This document shows positions 17,040 through 25,824 of a stretch of 35,759 bases of DNA, piece by piece. A program made the position numbers and the translations under genes. Under the pieces are notes generated by a model. It saw only the letters and a list, made by a program, of their open reading frames with translations, had not been told where the DNA came from and made no database searches. Where the stretch lies: NCBI GenBank assembly GCA_910584495.1, contig CAJUAR010000025.1:1-35759 (forward strand), written 5' to 3'. How positions within the stretch are numbered: the first letter of the stretch is position 1; each line of letters begins with the position of its first letter. Origin of the DNA: an uncultured Muribaculaceae bacterium. GTDB lineage: Bacteria; Bacteroidota; Bacteroidia; Bacteroidales; Muribaculaceae.

Positions 17040-17047
17040 TAACTTTG
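17040..17047 (+). promoter_or_regulatory. -7 box of the accessory operon
   Basis: TAACTTTG matches TAnnTTTG and lies 61 bp before the ATG at 17109. No TTTG stands at the right distance upstream, so the -33 element is weak or a different factor is used. Confidence 0.4.
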
Positions 17048-17060
17048 TCCTTTGTAAATT

Positions 17061-17079
17061 CTCTCACGGCAAGTGAGAG
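17061..17079 (+). promoter_or_regulatory. hairpin/operator-like inverted repeat in the operon leader
   Basis: CTCTCAC, a 5-nt GGCAA loop, then GTGAGAG form a perfect 7-bp inverted repeat just downstream of the predicted transcription start. It could be a repressor site or an RNA hairpin controlling the operon. It also covers the GTG at 17073, an argument for starting the first gene at 17109. Confidence 0.4.
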
Positions 17080-17108
17080 CACCATTTTATTACGTTATCA
17101 CATCCACA

Positions 17109-17462
17109 ATGGATAAAGAACGCTTTACCGACCAAGAAATCGTTGCCGCGATACAATCCAACGATAATAAAATGATAGAATGCTTCTTCTGTCAGAAGTG
17201 TTCCAAAATGCTATTGAATATTGCGGCATCGATGTTCAACAAACAAGTCGGCCGTCGTGAGCTTATAAGTAAACTGCTTCTCTCCATGGGCTCAAACGAC
17301 CGGGACAAATTAGCAAAATTCGACTTTCGAAGTTCTTTAGCGAAATGGATAACGGTGGTATCTATCCGTTTTTTTTCAAAAACGAAAATCAGATTTGTAT
17401 CGTGGACAATTTTACCAAATCTTTCCAAGATTATAACGACCTCAAAGGCGGCCTCGGCCTGA
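17109..17462 (+). CDS. ECF sigma factor-like protein, truncated or frameshifted
   Basis: From the ATG at 17109 this is a 117-aa product. Residues about 50-85 (ISKLLLSMGSNDRDKLAKFD, then FRSSLAKWITVVSIRFF) look like region 2 of Bacteroidetes ECF-type sigma factors, which end FRSSL..W..VVA.RFF followed by basic residues. The frame then loses that character. At a run of eight T (about 17370) a -1 shift joins the frame ending at 17539, which continues FKNENQICIVDNFTKSF, more like the expected continuation. CGT-TTT-TTT is a canonical-type -1 slippery site, but a plain indel is equally possible. No region 4 is visible in either version. It heads the operon, 18 bp before the GTPase ATG at 17481. Confidence 0.5.
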   Translation: MDKERFTDQEIVAAIQSNDNKMIECFFCQKCSKMLLNIAASMFNKQVGRRELISKLLLSMGSNDRDKLAKFDFRSSLAKWITVVSIRFFSKTKIRFVSWTILPNLSKIITTSKAASA

Positions 17463-17480
17463 CAATAATACCATTATGTG

Positions 17481-18764
17481 ATGGAAAAATTTTTAGCACA
17501 AACACTGACAATAGCCAACCACCCCATAAGCGGGTTTAAAGAAATCTTTAAACAGCAATATGTGTGTGGTATCGGGGAATTTTTGTGCTATATCACTAAA
17601 GATGACCGCATAACAAAATTAATTTTCGAAGCATGGTGTAGTTCCATTATCAAGGAAATTCCCAAAGACGCCTGGTCCTTTACTCGTGATTTCTATGCTA
17701 TCAAAGATGCATTAGCCGTTCATCGTAATGGTTTGTGTTTCTTCACGATGAGACAATCTTTTTTATTTGATTGTTTCTATCTACTGGAAAAATCACGAAA
17801 AAATCTTAGAGTAGATGCCGCTGTTTTCTTTGCAAATAACATTTGTGGTTTCTTTACAAAAGGAAATCTAAACTATGTGAATGAATATTTCAAAGGAGAA
17901 AACTGCGGAGATAAGATTCCCGAAGTGCTTAGAAATCATCGACGTATATCACACGACTTTGTCAATAAGAAAATTAAACGTGTCCTCGTTGTAGCAACAA
18001 TGAGCGCCGGCAAATCCACCCTTGTCAATGCTCTTGTGGGACATAAGATTAACCAAGTACGCGCCACGGCCTGCACAAGTAGAGTACATTACATCTACAA
18101 TAAACCAGCCGCCGAAGGTGTCCTTGCCTCTTTCGCTGATAAGAAACTTTTATACACCAAGAACTATACCCTCTTAGCATCTGAAAATGTTAATTCTGTC
18201 GGTGTGAATTTCAACTCCTCACTGTCGAAATCAAGAATCTGCTTAATCGACACCCCCGGAGTGAATTATAATGGTGACAAGTCTCATGGAGAGTTGACAC
18301 GCAACATTATCAAGGAGAATAACTACGACTTGCTTCTTCTCGTTATGAATGCAAATCAGTTGGCAATTGAGGATGAGCGAAATTTAATTTCTTTCATCGG
18401 CAAACATTCTAAACGGAAAGTTGTAGGTGTACTAAACCAATGCGATTGCTACAAACCATCGCAAGATTCAATTCCGGAGGCAGTCGATACCAGCATTGCT
18501 ATGATGAAAGAGGCTGGGATACATTCACCTTTAGTTATTCCTATTTCGGCCTATGCAGCCCATCTCTATCGAGAGACCATTGAAAATTCCAAACATCGAG
18601 ACCTGGAAATTGAAGAAGAGTATGCAGAGATTAACACAAAGATGCAAAAGCCCTTCTATAATCTCCCTTCATATATCCCCGGAGTTCCAAAAGACGTAAA
18701 AATCGCTAATACTATCGATAGAACCGGAGTCCCATACCTTGAATATTTAATCAACAACTCTTAA
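17481..18764 (+). CDS. short dynamin-like GTPase
   Basis: From the ATG at 17481 the protein is 427 aa (a GTG at 17478 would add one residue). Residues 1-165 form an unrecognised, mostly helical domain rich in Phe and Cys. The GTPase domain shows VVATMSAGKST at 170-180 (P-loop), a conserved Thr/Ser switch around ATACTSR, DTPG at 257-260, and NQCD at 319-322 where canonical GTPases have NKxD. It stops soon after the G domain and lacks the long coiled-coil stalk of its larger neighbour. Bacterial dynamin-like proteins commonly occur as unequal pairs that assemble together on membranes; the same is inferred here. Confidence 0.75.
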   Translation: MEKFLAQTLTIANHPISGFKEIFKQQYVCGIGEFLCYITKDDRITKLIFEAWCSSIIKEIPKDAWSFTRDFYAIKDALAVHRNGLCFFTMRQSFLFDCFYLLEKSRKNLRVDAAVFFANNICGFFTKGNLNYVNEYFKGENCGDKIPEVLRNHRRISHDFVNKKIKRVLVVATMSAGKSTLVNALVGHKINQVRATACTSRVHYIYNKPAAEGVLASFADKKLLYTKNYTLLASENVNSVGVNFNSSLSKSRICLIDTPGVNYNGDKSHGELTRNIIKENNYDLLLLVMNANQLAIEDERNLISFIGKHSKRKVVGVLNQCDCYKPSQDSIPEAVDTSIAMMKEAGIHSPLVIPISAYAAHLYRETIENSKHRDLEIEEEYAEINTKMQKPFYNLPSYIPGVPKDVKIANTIDRTGVPYLEYLINNS

Positions 18765-18799
18765 TCATCAAAAGACAAGTAAATACCATTTATAACTAA

Positions 18800-21082
18800 A
18801 TGAAAAAAGTAAAAATTGTATATAACCCATATTTGCTGACGACAAACATCACTGTCGATGGCAAGAAGCCTGCAGCAAACAGTTCGCTTGGCTTCTACAA
18901 GCAGCGTCTGCAGGAATGGGCCGAAAAACTGCCGAAGATTCTCCTCGATGAGTATCGCGACAAAAATATCACCATCGATTTCACCGGAACACAGGATGAT
19001 TTCGATGATTTGAAAATAATTCTGACTTCAAACAATTTGGGAATGAATTTCTCCAACTTCGCCATTCATCGCACTCCCGACGTGGAAGAAGTTGAGGAAG
19101 AGGTCCTAAAAATTTGGAAAGATATAAAAAATGGCCCGGTTTCTTCGTTAAAGGACGATTATATTAAAGACGCTTTCGATGATGCTTTAAGCACTGAATT
19201 TGCCATCAACGTTGTAGCGACAATGAGCTCTGGCAAATCATCTTTGATAAACGCACTGTTAGGCAACAACTTGATGCCAGTTGCCTCAATGGCCACCACG
19301 GCAACCATTGTCCGCATTATTGCAACTGAGCAAGAGGGCTACTCTGGCATTGCTTATGATGCTAACGGCAATGAAGTTACCCGAGATAAATCTCTGACAC
19401 CTGAAACTCTGGAGAAATGGAACGAAAGCCCAAAAATCTCCACTGTCAACATTTACGGCCGTATACCTTGCGTCGATTCGATTGGCATGCGTCTCGTACT
19501 TGTTGACACTCCGGGGCCCAACAACTCACGCAACGAGAATCATAAAAAGCTGACGTACAAAATGCTTCAAGAATCTGAAAAGTCTCTTGTGCTTTTTGTT
19601 ATGAATGCTTCACAGCTTAACATTGACAATGAAGCTGAATTTTTGGATTATGTGTGCAAATGTATGAAAGAAGGCGGAAAACAGTCGCGTGACCGTTTTA
19701 TTTTTGCAGTAAACAAACTTGACACATTCAAACCAAAAGACGGTGATAAAGTAGAAGTTGCTCTTGATTCTGTGAGGGAAGGCCTTGATGCTCGCGACAT
19801 CAAAGGTCCTAATATATTCCCAATATCTGCATTGGCAGCCCTTGAAATACGCACTGACGATGACGATCCCTCTGCCATAGACACTTTCCGCCGCAGATGC
19901 GCCAAGGGAACAGAATTTCATTTCGAAACTTATTATCCTTTCAACCATCTGCCCACTCCTTCACGAAACAGAGTCAATGCTTTGGCTACAGAAAATGACG
20001 AAACAGCCACGCTTTTGGTTCACACCGGCATACCCTCCATCGAAGAAGCAATCCGCCTCTACGTCAACAAATATGCCCGCACCATAAAGGTCAAGGATCT
20101 TGTAGATGCCTTCAACCAGCGTTTGACGGAATTGAAAGCCGAAGCAGAACTGCATGAACGCATCCAACAGAACATAAACGAAAAAGCTCGTTTGGAAAAC
20201 GAAATTGCAACCATCCAGCACGAAATCACATCGGGCAACGCCGCTATAGAATATGCTTCTCTTATCGACAGTATAGATGTATCTGAAGAGATCAATCGAA
20301 AGATTGACGATATCGTAGGCCAATTTCAGGCGAGAATCGACACGCTTGTAACCAAGTACTCCAACGAGACAAAGGTGTTCAGAGATCGCGCCCTTAGCGA
20401 AGTGAAAAAACTCCAAGATGAAGCCAAGGACATTTATTCTCAGCTACCAGCCAATATATCGGCTATGTTTGAAAAATCGTTTAAGCTTACATACGATAAG
20501 ATTATGACAATATATCGTGAAAAATTATCTCATTTAAGCGATGTTACATTTTCTTTCGGGCATAGTTTCGAATTCAATCCCCTCGATTTCATTGCACAAG
20601 ATATGTCCGATGTGGAATATCTGATAAAGAAAAGTACCCAAACCTACGATGAAGGTTACGACGAAAAACGTACCCGACGTGTGAAAGGTGAACGAAAAAC
20701 CAATTGGATTTTTGCTCCTTGGACATGGGGCTCGGAAAGATATGAGTACAAAAACGAAGAATATACCGTGCATATTCCGAGAGAGGTGGAATATGTGAAC
20801 ATGAAGACAGTGGCCGACAATTTCTTCGTGCCTCTGCAGAAAAATCTTATCACTATTGAGAAAGAAGTTCCGGAACAAATTGACAGATTAGCCCAAAACC
20901 TCAAAGAAGGACTTAAGGAAGAGCTTGCAGAAATTAATTCGCTTCTCAATGCTAAACTCCAACAACTTAGGGAGAACATGAACTCTGCATATACTACTCA
21001 AGCTCAGATTGCCGAGCAGAAGAAGCAACTTGCATGGATGCGACAAATTGTCGACCGCGTTAACAAGCTTATAAACTATTGA
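18800..21082 (+). CDS. dynamin-family GTPase with coiled-coil stalk
   Basis: This 760-aa protein starts with a domain of about 100 residues (KIVYNPYLLTTNITVDGKKP) found in front of some bacterial dynamin-family proteins. The GTPase domain has VVATMSSGKS at 138-147, DTPG at 236-239 and NKLD at 305-308, so all nucleotide motifs are canonical. Residues about 430-520 and 680-755 are long charged helices, likely coiled coils, as in a dynamin stalk. A segment near 590-650 is rich in aromatic and basic residues (KTNWIFAPWTWGSERYEYK) and could contact membrane. Dynamin-like proteins hydrolyse GTP to bend, fuse or cut membranes. It lies 35 bp after the short GTPase and 4 bp before the next gene. Confidence 0.85.
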   Translation: MKKVKIVYNPYLLTTNITVDGKKPAANSSLGFYKQRLQEWAEKLPKILLDEYRDKNITIDFTGTQDDFDDLKIILTSNNLGMNFSNFAIHRTPDVEEVEEEVLKIWKDIKNGPVSSLKDDYIKDAFDDALSTEFAINVVATMSSGKSSLINALLGNNLMPVASMATTATIVRIIATEQEGYSGIAYDANGNEVTRDKSLTPETLEKWNESPKISTVNIYGRIPCVDSIGMRLVLVDTPGPNNSRNENHKKLTYKMLQESEKSLVLFVMNASQLNIDNEAEFLDYVCKCMKEGGKQSRDRFIFAVNKLDTFKPKDGDKVEVALDSVREGLDARDIKGPNIFPISALAALEIRTDDDDPSAIDTFRRRCAKGTEFHFETYYPFNHLPTPSRNRVNALATENDETATLLVHTGIPSIEEAIRLYVNKYARTIKVKDLVDAFNQRLTELKAEAELHERIQQNINEKARLENEIATIQHEITSGNAAIEYASLIDSIDVSEEINRKIDDIVGQFQARIDTLVTKYSNETKVFRDRALSEVKKLQDEAKDIYSQLPANISAMFEKSFKLTYDKIMTIYREKLSHLSDVTFSFGHSFEFNPLDFIAQDMSDVEYLIKKSTQTYDEGYDEKRTRRVKGERKTNWIFAPWTWGSERYEYKNEEYTVHIPREVEYVNMKTVADNFFVPLQKNLITIEKEVPEQIDRLAQNLKEGLKEELAEINSLLNAKLQQLRENMNSAYTTQAQIAEQKKQLAWMRQIVDRVNKLINY

Positions 21083-21086
21083 TATT

Positions 21087-21650
21087 ATGACACAAGAATT
21101 CAAACAAGCAGTTCAGCAGCACGACCTTGCATCTGTAAGAATGATGCTCAGCAATGAGCTCCTGTTCGACCCTCGCGGCGAATCATTCGGAGAAATGCTT
21201 GCTTATGCAAAAGATAATCTCCCCGACCTTTTTGAAACAGAACGTCCCTCGCGTTTTTCCATTCCTTCTGAGCCAAAAGAATGGAACGCAGATGTGCTTT
21301 CAAAAATGAAACGCGACCTTAATATCAATTTCTCGGTTGAAAAACTCGCCTTGTTCGTAGAAATGGCAAAATTTTTAGGAAAAGATAAGGCTGAAACATT
21401 GAATGATAACGAAACTAAAAACAAGTCGAACGATTCCAAAAACACCGATTCATCTCACGAGGTTACAACAGTCCACCGTAAAATATCGAGAAAGAAAGCC
21501 GGAACTATCGTCACGGGTAGTGGTGCGATAATTGCCATCACCGGTCTGTTTGTCGAGGGCACTTTAGGCACGGTTCTCACCATTGCTGGCGGCGTCGTTG
21601 CCGTTGGTGGTGTCATCCTTCTCTCTGTCCCTAAAAAACAACAGCCATGA
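21087..21650 (+). CDS. small protein with a C-terminal membrane hairpin, unknown function
   Basis: The 187-aa product has a soluble N-terminal half (about 1-95) with predicted helices, a polar linker rich in Asn, Lys, Asp and Ser (about 100-130), and two Gly-rich hydrophobic segments at the end (AGTIVTGSGAIIAITGLFV and TLGTVLTIAGGVVAVGGVIL) before a short basic tail. It probably sits in the inner membrane with the N-terminal part in the cytoplasm, though orientation is inferred. No family was recognised. Its stop overlaps the start of the ATPase gene in an ATGA, so the two products are probably made in linked amounts and may form one membrane complex. Confidence 0.65.
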   Translation: MTQEFKQAVQQHDLASVRMMLSNELLFDPRGESFGEMLAYAKDNLPDLFETERPSRFSIPSEPKEWNADVLSKMKRDLNINFSVEKLALFVEMAKFLGKDKAETLNDNETKNKSNDSKNTDSSHEVTTVHRKISRKKAGTIVTGSGAIIAITGLFVEGTLGTVLTIAGGVVAVGGVILLSVPKKQQP

Positions 21651-24600
21651 ATAACATGAACGAACAAAAAAAGGCATGGCGTTCTCCCTTCGACGATGAA
21701 GCTCCGAGCAAAAAGCCTGAATCTATTCAGATAGAGGAAGTGGCTGAAGTAACAAAAAGTTCCCAGTCACTGCCCCAGCCCAGCAATGCGTCGGACCAAG
21801 CTGGAGCATTGCAGGAAGTGAAATCAAGCGACAATGTTTCACTTCCAGATGTCGGAACATACATGGATATGGCCCGAAATGCCCTCAACTCTGTCGACGA
21901 CATTGTGATGAAAGGCTACCTTGAGCGCCTTAGCAACATGGATGTTATAACGGTTGATGAAGGAAATATCGATGAAAAAATAATCCTTTTCAAAGTCGAT
22001 CTAATGGCTTATGAAAAGGACGAATACGCAACAGACAAGTTTGTGAGTGCTTTCAGCGCAATGACATTCACAGCCGATTCAATATTCCTTATTGTCGATG
22101 GTTTCGAAGACCATACCGATTTCTATGTCGGCGTAAAAAACAATTCAGACAATACTACCCATTCCATAGCCACTACGCTCGAAAACTCGCTAAAAGGGCA
22201 GTTTCCCGGCATCAAATTGACCGATCTCTCATTTGTAGAGACCGACAAACATTCCTCCAGACAGCACCGATTACTAAGGGATATGTGCGAAGCAAATACC
22301 ATTAGCTCAAGCATTGGCGTTCCCGCCCTTAAAGGTCGTGACTCCTATGACAACAGAACATATATCCAAGGAATCGAGAAATTCTCCGATGCGATGCAAG
22401 GCAAACGCTATACTGCCATAATTCTGGCCCAGAACCAGATGCCCGGCAGTATCGACACCGTAAGGTCGGCCTATGAGAATCTATATTCTCAACTATCGTG
22501 TATGGCTACTCAGCAGCTTGCCTATTCCACCAACGAATCGTTAGCTCACGCCTTGACCCGAAGCCAAGGTTCTACCAACACCACCGGACACTCCGTTTCG
22601 AATGGCACATCGCACAGCAAGACTTCTAATGTTTCCGATTCGCACGGAACAACTTCGAGCAATAACTGGAGCGAAGGCAAAGGAGAAAACAAGCAGAATT
22701 TCTGGGGTAAAGCAGCTCCGCTTGCAGGACCGCTGCTGGAAGCAGGTGCTATGCTTACTTGGACAGGTATAGGAGCTCCAGTCGGTGCTGCCCTCATGGG
22801 TGTCGGCGGCCTTTTAGGTATTGGCGGCATGGTTGGTCCTAAGAGCAAAAGCAAACAACAATCGCAAGGTGGTTCCAAAGGTGAATCAACCAACCACAGC
22901 GAAAGCCATGGGACATCCGACGGAGAATCGCACACCGAGAGCGACAATGAATCTCATTCTGATTCTATTACAGATTCCGAAGGCAACACATCTACTTTTG
23001 GTTCGTCGAAGAACTTTACACTGACACTCCACAATAAAAAAATTGAAGAACTGCTCAAGCGAATCGACAAGCAACTCCAGCGAATAGATGCAGCCGAGGG
23101 CACCGGCCTGTGGTCGACATGCGCTTATTTCCTATCGTACGACACCGACAAAGCAACATCCCAAACCGCAGCCGCAATTTTCCGGTCTATCGTTCAAGGT
23201 GATAATTCAGGGGTTGAGACTTCTGCAATAAACACTTGGATTACTAATAGCGATGCTCGCCATTTTGTTTCAAATAAAAAAAATGAAATCGGAGCGGTTG
23301 GTTATTACACTCCTGACAATCTAAACGGAGCTATGGTTTTGAAGGCTATCACTTCGCTCAGCCATCCTGTTTTCAAATATACCAACGATACTTATCGCGA
23401 CTTCAACGTAGTGGGAACTGCACTTATCACAAGCAAGGAACTTTCGATGGTCATGGGCCTTCCTCGCAAATCGGTACCGGGACTTCCTGTGGTTAATCAC
23501 ATTTCGCTTGGCAAAGAGGTGGTTCGTCTTAACGGTACATGCGCCAAAGGAAGTATCGACATTGGCGTTATCTTCGATCAAGGAATAGCTCACGAACATA
23601 ACAGGGTCAGTCTCAATGCCAAAAGCCTTACCCAGCATGTTTTTGTAACCGGTTCTACAGGCTGCGGAAAGAGCGAGACTGTGTATAGATTGATCGAACA
23701 GGCAAGCAATCAAGGAGCCTCCTATCTTGTGATAGAACCAGCCAAAGGGGAATATAAGCACGTCTTTGGCAATGCCAATGTGTTTGGCACTAATCCGTGC
23801 CTAAACGAGCTTATACGCATTAATCCTTTCCGCTTTCCCGATGGCATCCACGTGCTTGAACACATCGACAGACTTGTGGAAATATTTAACGTATGCTGGC
23901 CGATGTATGCCGCCATGCCGGCAGTGCTAAAAAAAGCTGTGATTCGCTCGTATGAAAATTGCGGGTGGAAACTTTATGAATCGACCAATAAATACAGCAA
24001 ACCCCTCTTTCCCTCGTTCGTCGACCTTCTTCAAGAGCTGGAAACAGCTATCAATGAATCTGCCTACTCCGAAGAAGTTAAAGGCAACTATATCGGCTCG
24101 CTGGTCACTCGTGTCGAATCGCTGACTAACGGCATTAATGGCGAGATTTTCTCAGCCAACGAGGTGAGCGATGAAGTGTTGTTCGATCAGAACACGATAG
24201 TCGACCTCAGCCGCATCGGAGCGCAGGAAACCAAGTCGCTCATCATGGGTATCTTGATTATGCGCCTCAATGAATACCGTGTAGTCAACGCCGATGGTGC
24301 CAATTCCGGATTGCGACACCTCACCGTTTTGGAAGAGGCCCACAATATCTTGAAACGCACCTCCACCGAGCAGTCGATGGAAGGCAGCAACGTCACCGGC
24401 AAATCAGTTGAAATGCTCATCAATTCAATTGCTGAAATGCGAACCTATGGCGAAGGGTTTGTGATTGTCGACCAATCGCCGACTTCGGTCCACGCAGCTG
24501 CTATCAAAAACACCAATACCAAAATCATTATGCGTCTGCCTGATGGAGATGACCGCGTGATTGCCGGCAAATCGGCAGCTCTCAAAGACGATCAAATCGA

Positions 24601-25186
24601 CGAAATTGCCAAACTTCCTACTGGTGTTGCCATCGTATACCAAAACGACTGGATGCAGCCTGTAATGGCTAAAATATCGATGATGGAAGCTGAAAGGAAA
24701 GCACACGAAACCACACCCGACAAGAAAAAGGAATACTGCGAACTTCCCAAAGGTGAGATTGTTAAACTGCTTCTCAAAGGTCGTCTTTCAACACCGGTCG
24801 AGCCAAATATCGATGTCATTGTTGCCGGTGTAATGTCGGCTCGTCTTCCTATGGCAACGAAGGGTTTCCTGCTCGATTGCGTCAATGAATATAAGACTAC
24901 CGGCCGTCTCGAAATTTGGGAGAATGACAATTTCCCCCAACTATCGAAGAGCATAACTGAATTGCTCGGGGTGGGTAGGAAGGTGAATGAAATTGCAGCC
25001 AAAGCAACTTCGTTCGACGAACTGAACATACTGCTTGCCAATCTGATACGTAACATCGTTGATATTCCCGATTTTATGGACCTGAGTGTGCGACAGGCAC
25101 TGATGCGCAATTATGCCGAAGCCGGGACGTCGCAACTCAAGATATACAATGCATGGCTACAGGACATCAAAAAGAATGCCAAATGA
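21647..25186 (+). CDS. large HerA/FtsK-like P-loop ATPase with Ser/His-rich linkers
   Basis: This 1179-aa protein is the largest in the operon. An N-terminal acidic tail is followed by an alpha/beta domain (about 70-300). Two Ser/Gly/His/Asn-rich linkers (about 305-350 and 400-445) bracket a hydrophobic Gly-rich segment (AAPLAGPLLEAGAMLTWTGI and the following 20 residues) that could insert in a membrane. The ATPase domain carries Walker A VTGSTGCGKS at 667-676 and Walker B LTVLEEAH at 892-899, then VDQSPTSV and a HerA-type end. HerA-fold enzymes are hexameric motors that pump DNA or protein. The family here is inferred from motifs; the substrate is unknown. It overlaps both neighbours by ATGA. 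Confidence 0.8.
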   Translation: MNNMNEQKKAWRSPFDDEAPSKKPESIQIEEVAEVTKSSQSLPQPSNASDQAGALQEVKSSDNVSLPDVGTYMDMARNALNSVDDIVMKGYLERLSNMDVITVDEGNIDEKIILFKVDLMAYEKDEYATDKFVSAFSAMTFTADSIFLIVDGFEDHTDFYVGVKNNSDNTTHSIATTLENSLKGQFPGIKLTDLSFVETDKHSSRQHRLLRDMCEANTISSSIGVPALKGRDSYDNRTYIQGIEKFSDAMQGKRYTAIILAQNQMPGSIDTVRSAYENLYSQLSCMATQQLAYSTNESLAHALTRSQGSTNTTGHSVSNGTSHSKTSNVSDSHGTTSSNNWSEGKGENKQNFWGKAAPLAGPLLEAGAMLTWTGIGAPVGAALMGVGGLLGIGGMVGPKSKSKQQSQGGSKGESTNHSESHGTSDGESHTESDNESHSDSITDSEGNTSTFGSSKNFTLTLHNKKIEELLKRIDKQLQRIDAAEGTGLWSTCAYFLSYDTDKATSQTAAAIFRSIVQGDNSGVETSAINTWITNSDARHFVSNKKNEIGAVGYYTPDNLNGAMVLKAITSLSHPVFKYTNDTYRDFNVVGTALITSKELSMVMGLPRKSVPGLPVVNHISLGKEVVRLNGTCAKGSIDIGVIFDQGIAHEHNRVSLNAKSLTQHVFVTGSTGCGKSETVYRLIEQASNQGASYLVIEPAKGEYKHVFGNANVFGTNPCLNELIRINPFRFPDGIHVLEHIDRLVEIFNVCWPMYAAMPAVLKKAVIRSYENCGWKLYESTNKYSKPLFPSFVDLLQELETAINESAYSEEVKGNYIGSLVTRVESLTNGINGEIFSANEVSDEVLFDQNTIVDLSRIGAQETKSLIMGILIMRLNEYRVVNADGANSGLRHLTVLEEAHNILKRTSTEQSMEGSNVTGKSVEMLINSIAEMRTYGEGFVIVDQSPTSVHAAAIKNTNTKIIMRLPDGDDRVIAGKSAALKDDQIDEIAKLPTGVAIVYQNDWMQPVMAKISMMEAERKAHETTPDKKKEYCELPKGEIVKLLLKGRLSTPVEPNIDVIVAGVMSARLPMATKGFLLDCVNEYKTTGRLEIWENDNFPQLSKSITELLGVGRKVNEIAAKATSFDELNILLANLIRNIVDIPDFMDLSVRQALMRNYAEAGTSQLKIYNAWLQDIKKNAK

Positions 25187-25824
25187 ATATCGAAAATCTT
25201 AATAACGAATTGTTGAACCAACCCACCGATTTGGAAAAAATTTCCAAATCGGTGAATACGCTCGACATCACGCAACTGAACGAGGCCGTAGACTGCTACG
25301 GCAGGAATCTCCGCGAGTTTGGTATCGACGAATGCACAGAGGCTGCAAAGGAAATATTCACTCCCGAAGTCTTGGAAAACTGGGCTTCTATGTCGCCCGA
25401 AGAAAGAGAAGACCTCGCCAAACAATATGGAGACCGAGTTGCCGAGAGTTTCCATCTTGTTAGTTATAACGGTGTGGTATTCAAGGATATGGACGGCAAA
25501 AATGGCTATAACAACGGCGACGGTCACGCTTATATCTGGACGGGGCTTGTCGATGAACAAAGATCTCCCTTGCAGATTGTGGACACCATTACCCACGAAT
25601 TGCGCCACCAGTATCAATCGGAATGTGTTCAAGGCTTTCACCATGTCCCTGACGAAACTCGGGTAGAATGGCTCAAAGGCTATGAAATGTACACAAACGA
25701 GATGCCTTGGGCCGAAGACCCATGGGGATACAAATACAATCCACTGGAAACTGATGCACGCTACGCCGGAGAATCCGTTGTCCGCGAATTGACCAAAGAT
25801 TATATAAACGGAAATTATGCTTGA
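25183..25824 (+). CDS. HExxH zinc metallopeptidase-like protein
   Basis: The ATG at 25183 overlaps the ATPase stop and gives 213 aa; an in-frame start at 25153 would lie deep in that gene and remove the coupling. The active-site motif is HELRH at 138-142 in DTITHELRHQYQSE, with a third acidic ligand likely in NPLETDARYAGE (187-197). Such zincins often cut peptides or act as toxins or processing proteases. Residues 11-16 (LNQPTD) match the motif shared by the small operon products, and the first five residues MNIEN equal those of the last gene of the operon. No signal peptide is seen. Possible roles are precursor cleavage or an exported effector. Confidence 0.7.
   Translation: MNIENLNNELLNQPTDLEKISKSVNTLDITQLNEAVDCYGRNLREFGIDECTEAAKEIFTPEVLENWASMSPEEREDLAKQYGDRVAESFHLVSYNGVVFKDMDGKNGYNNGDGHAYIWTGLVDEQRSPLQIVDTITHELRHQYQSECVQGFHHVPDETRVEWLKGYEMYTNEMPWAEDPWGYKYNPLETDARYAGESVVRELTKDYINGNYA

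Noticed and set aside
16047..17108. insertion sequence or transposase
   Set aside because: No transposase motifs or matching terminal inverted repeats were found; only a palindrome and a remnant frame.
22546..22947. minus-strand open frame opposite the ATPase Ser/His-rich linkers
   Set aside because: The frame is open only because of the low-complexity sequence on the other strand.
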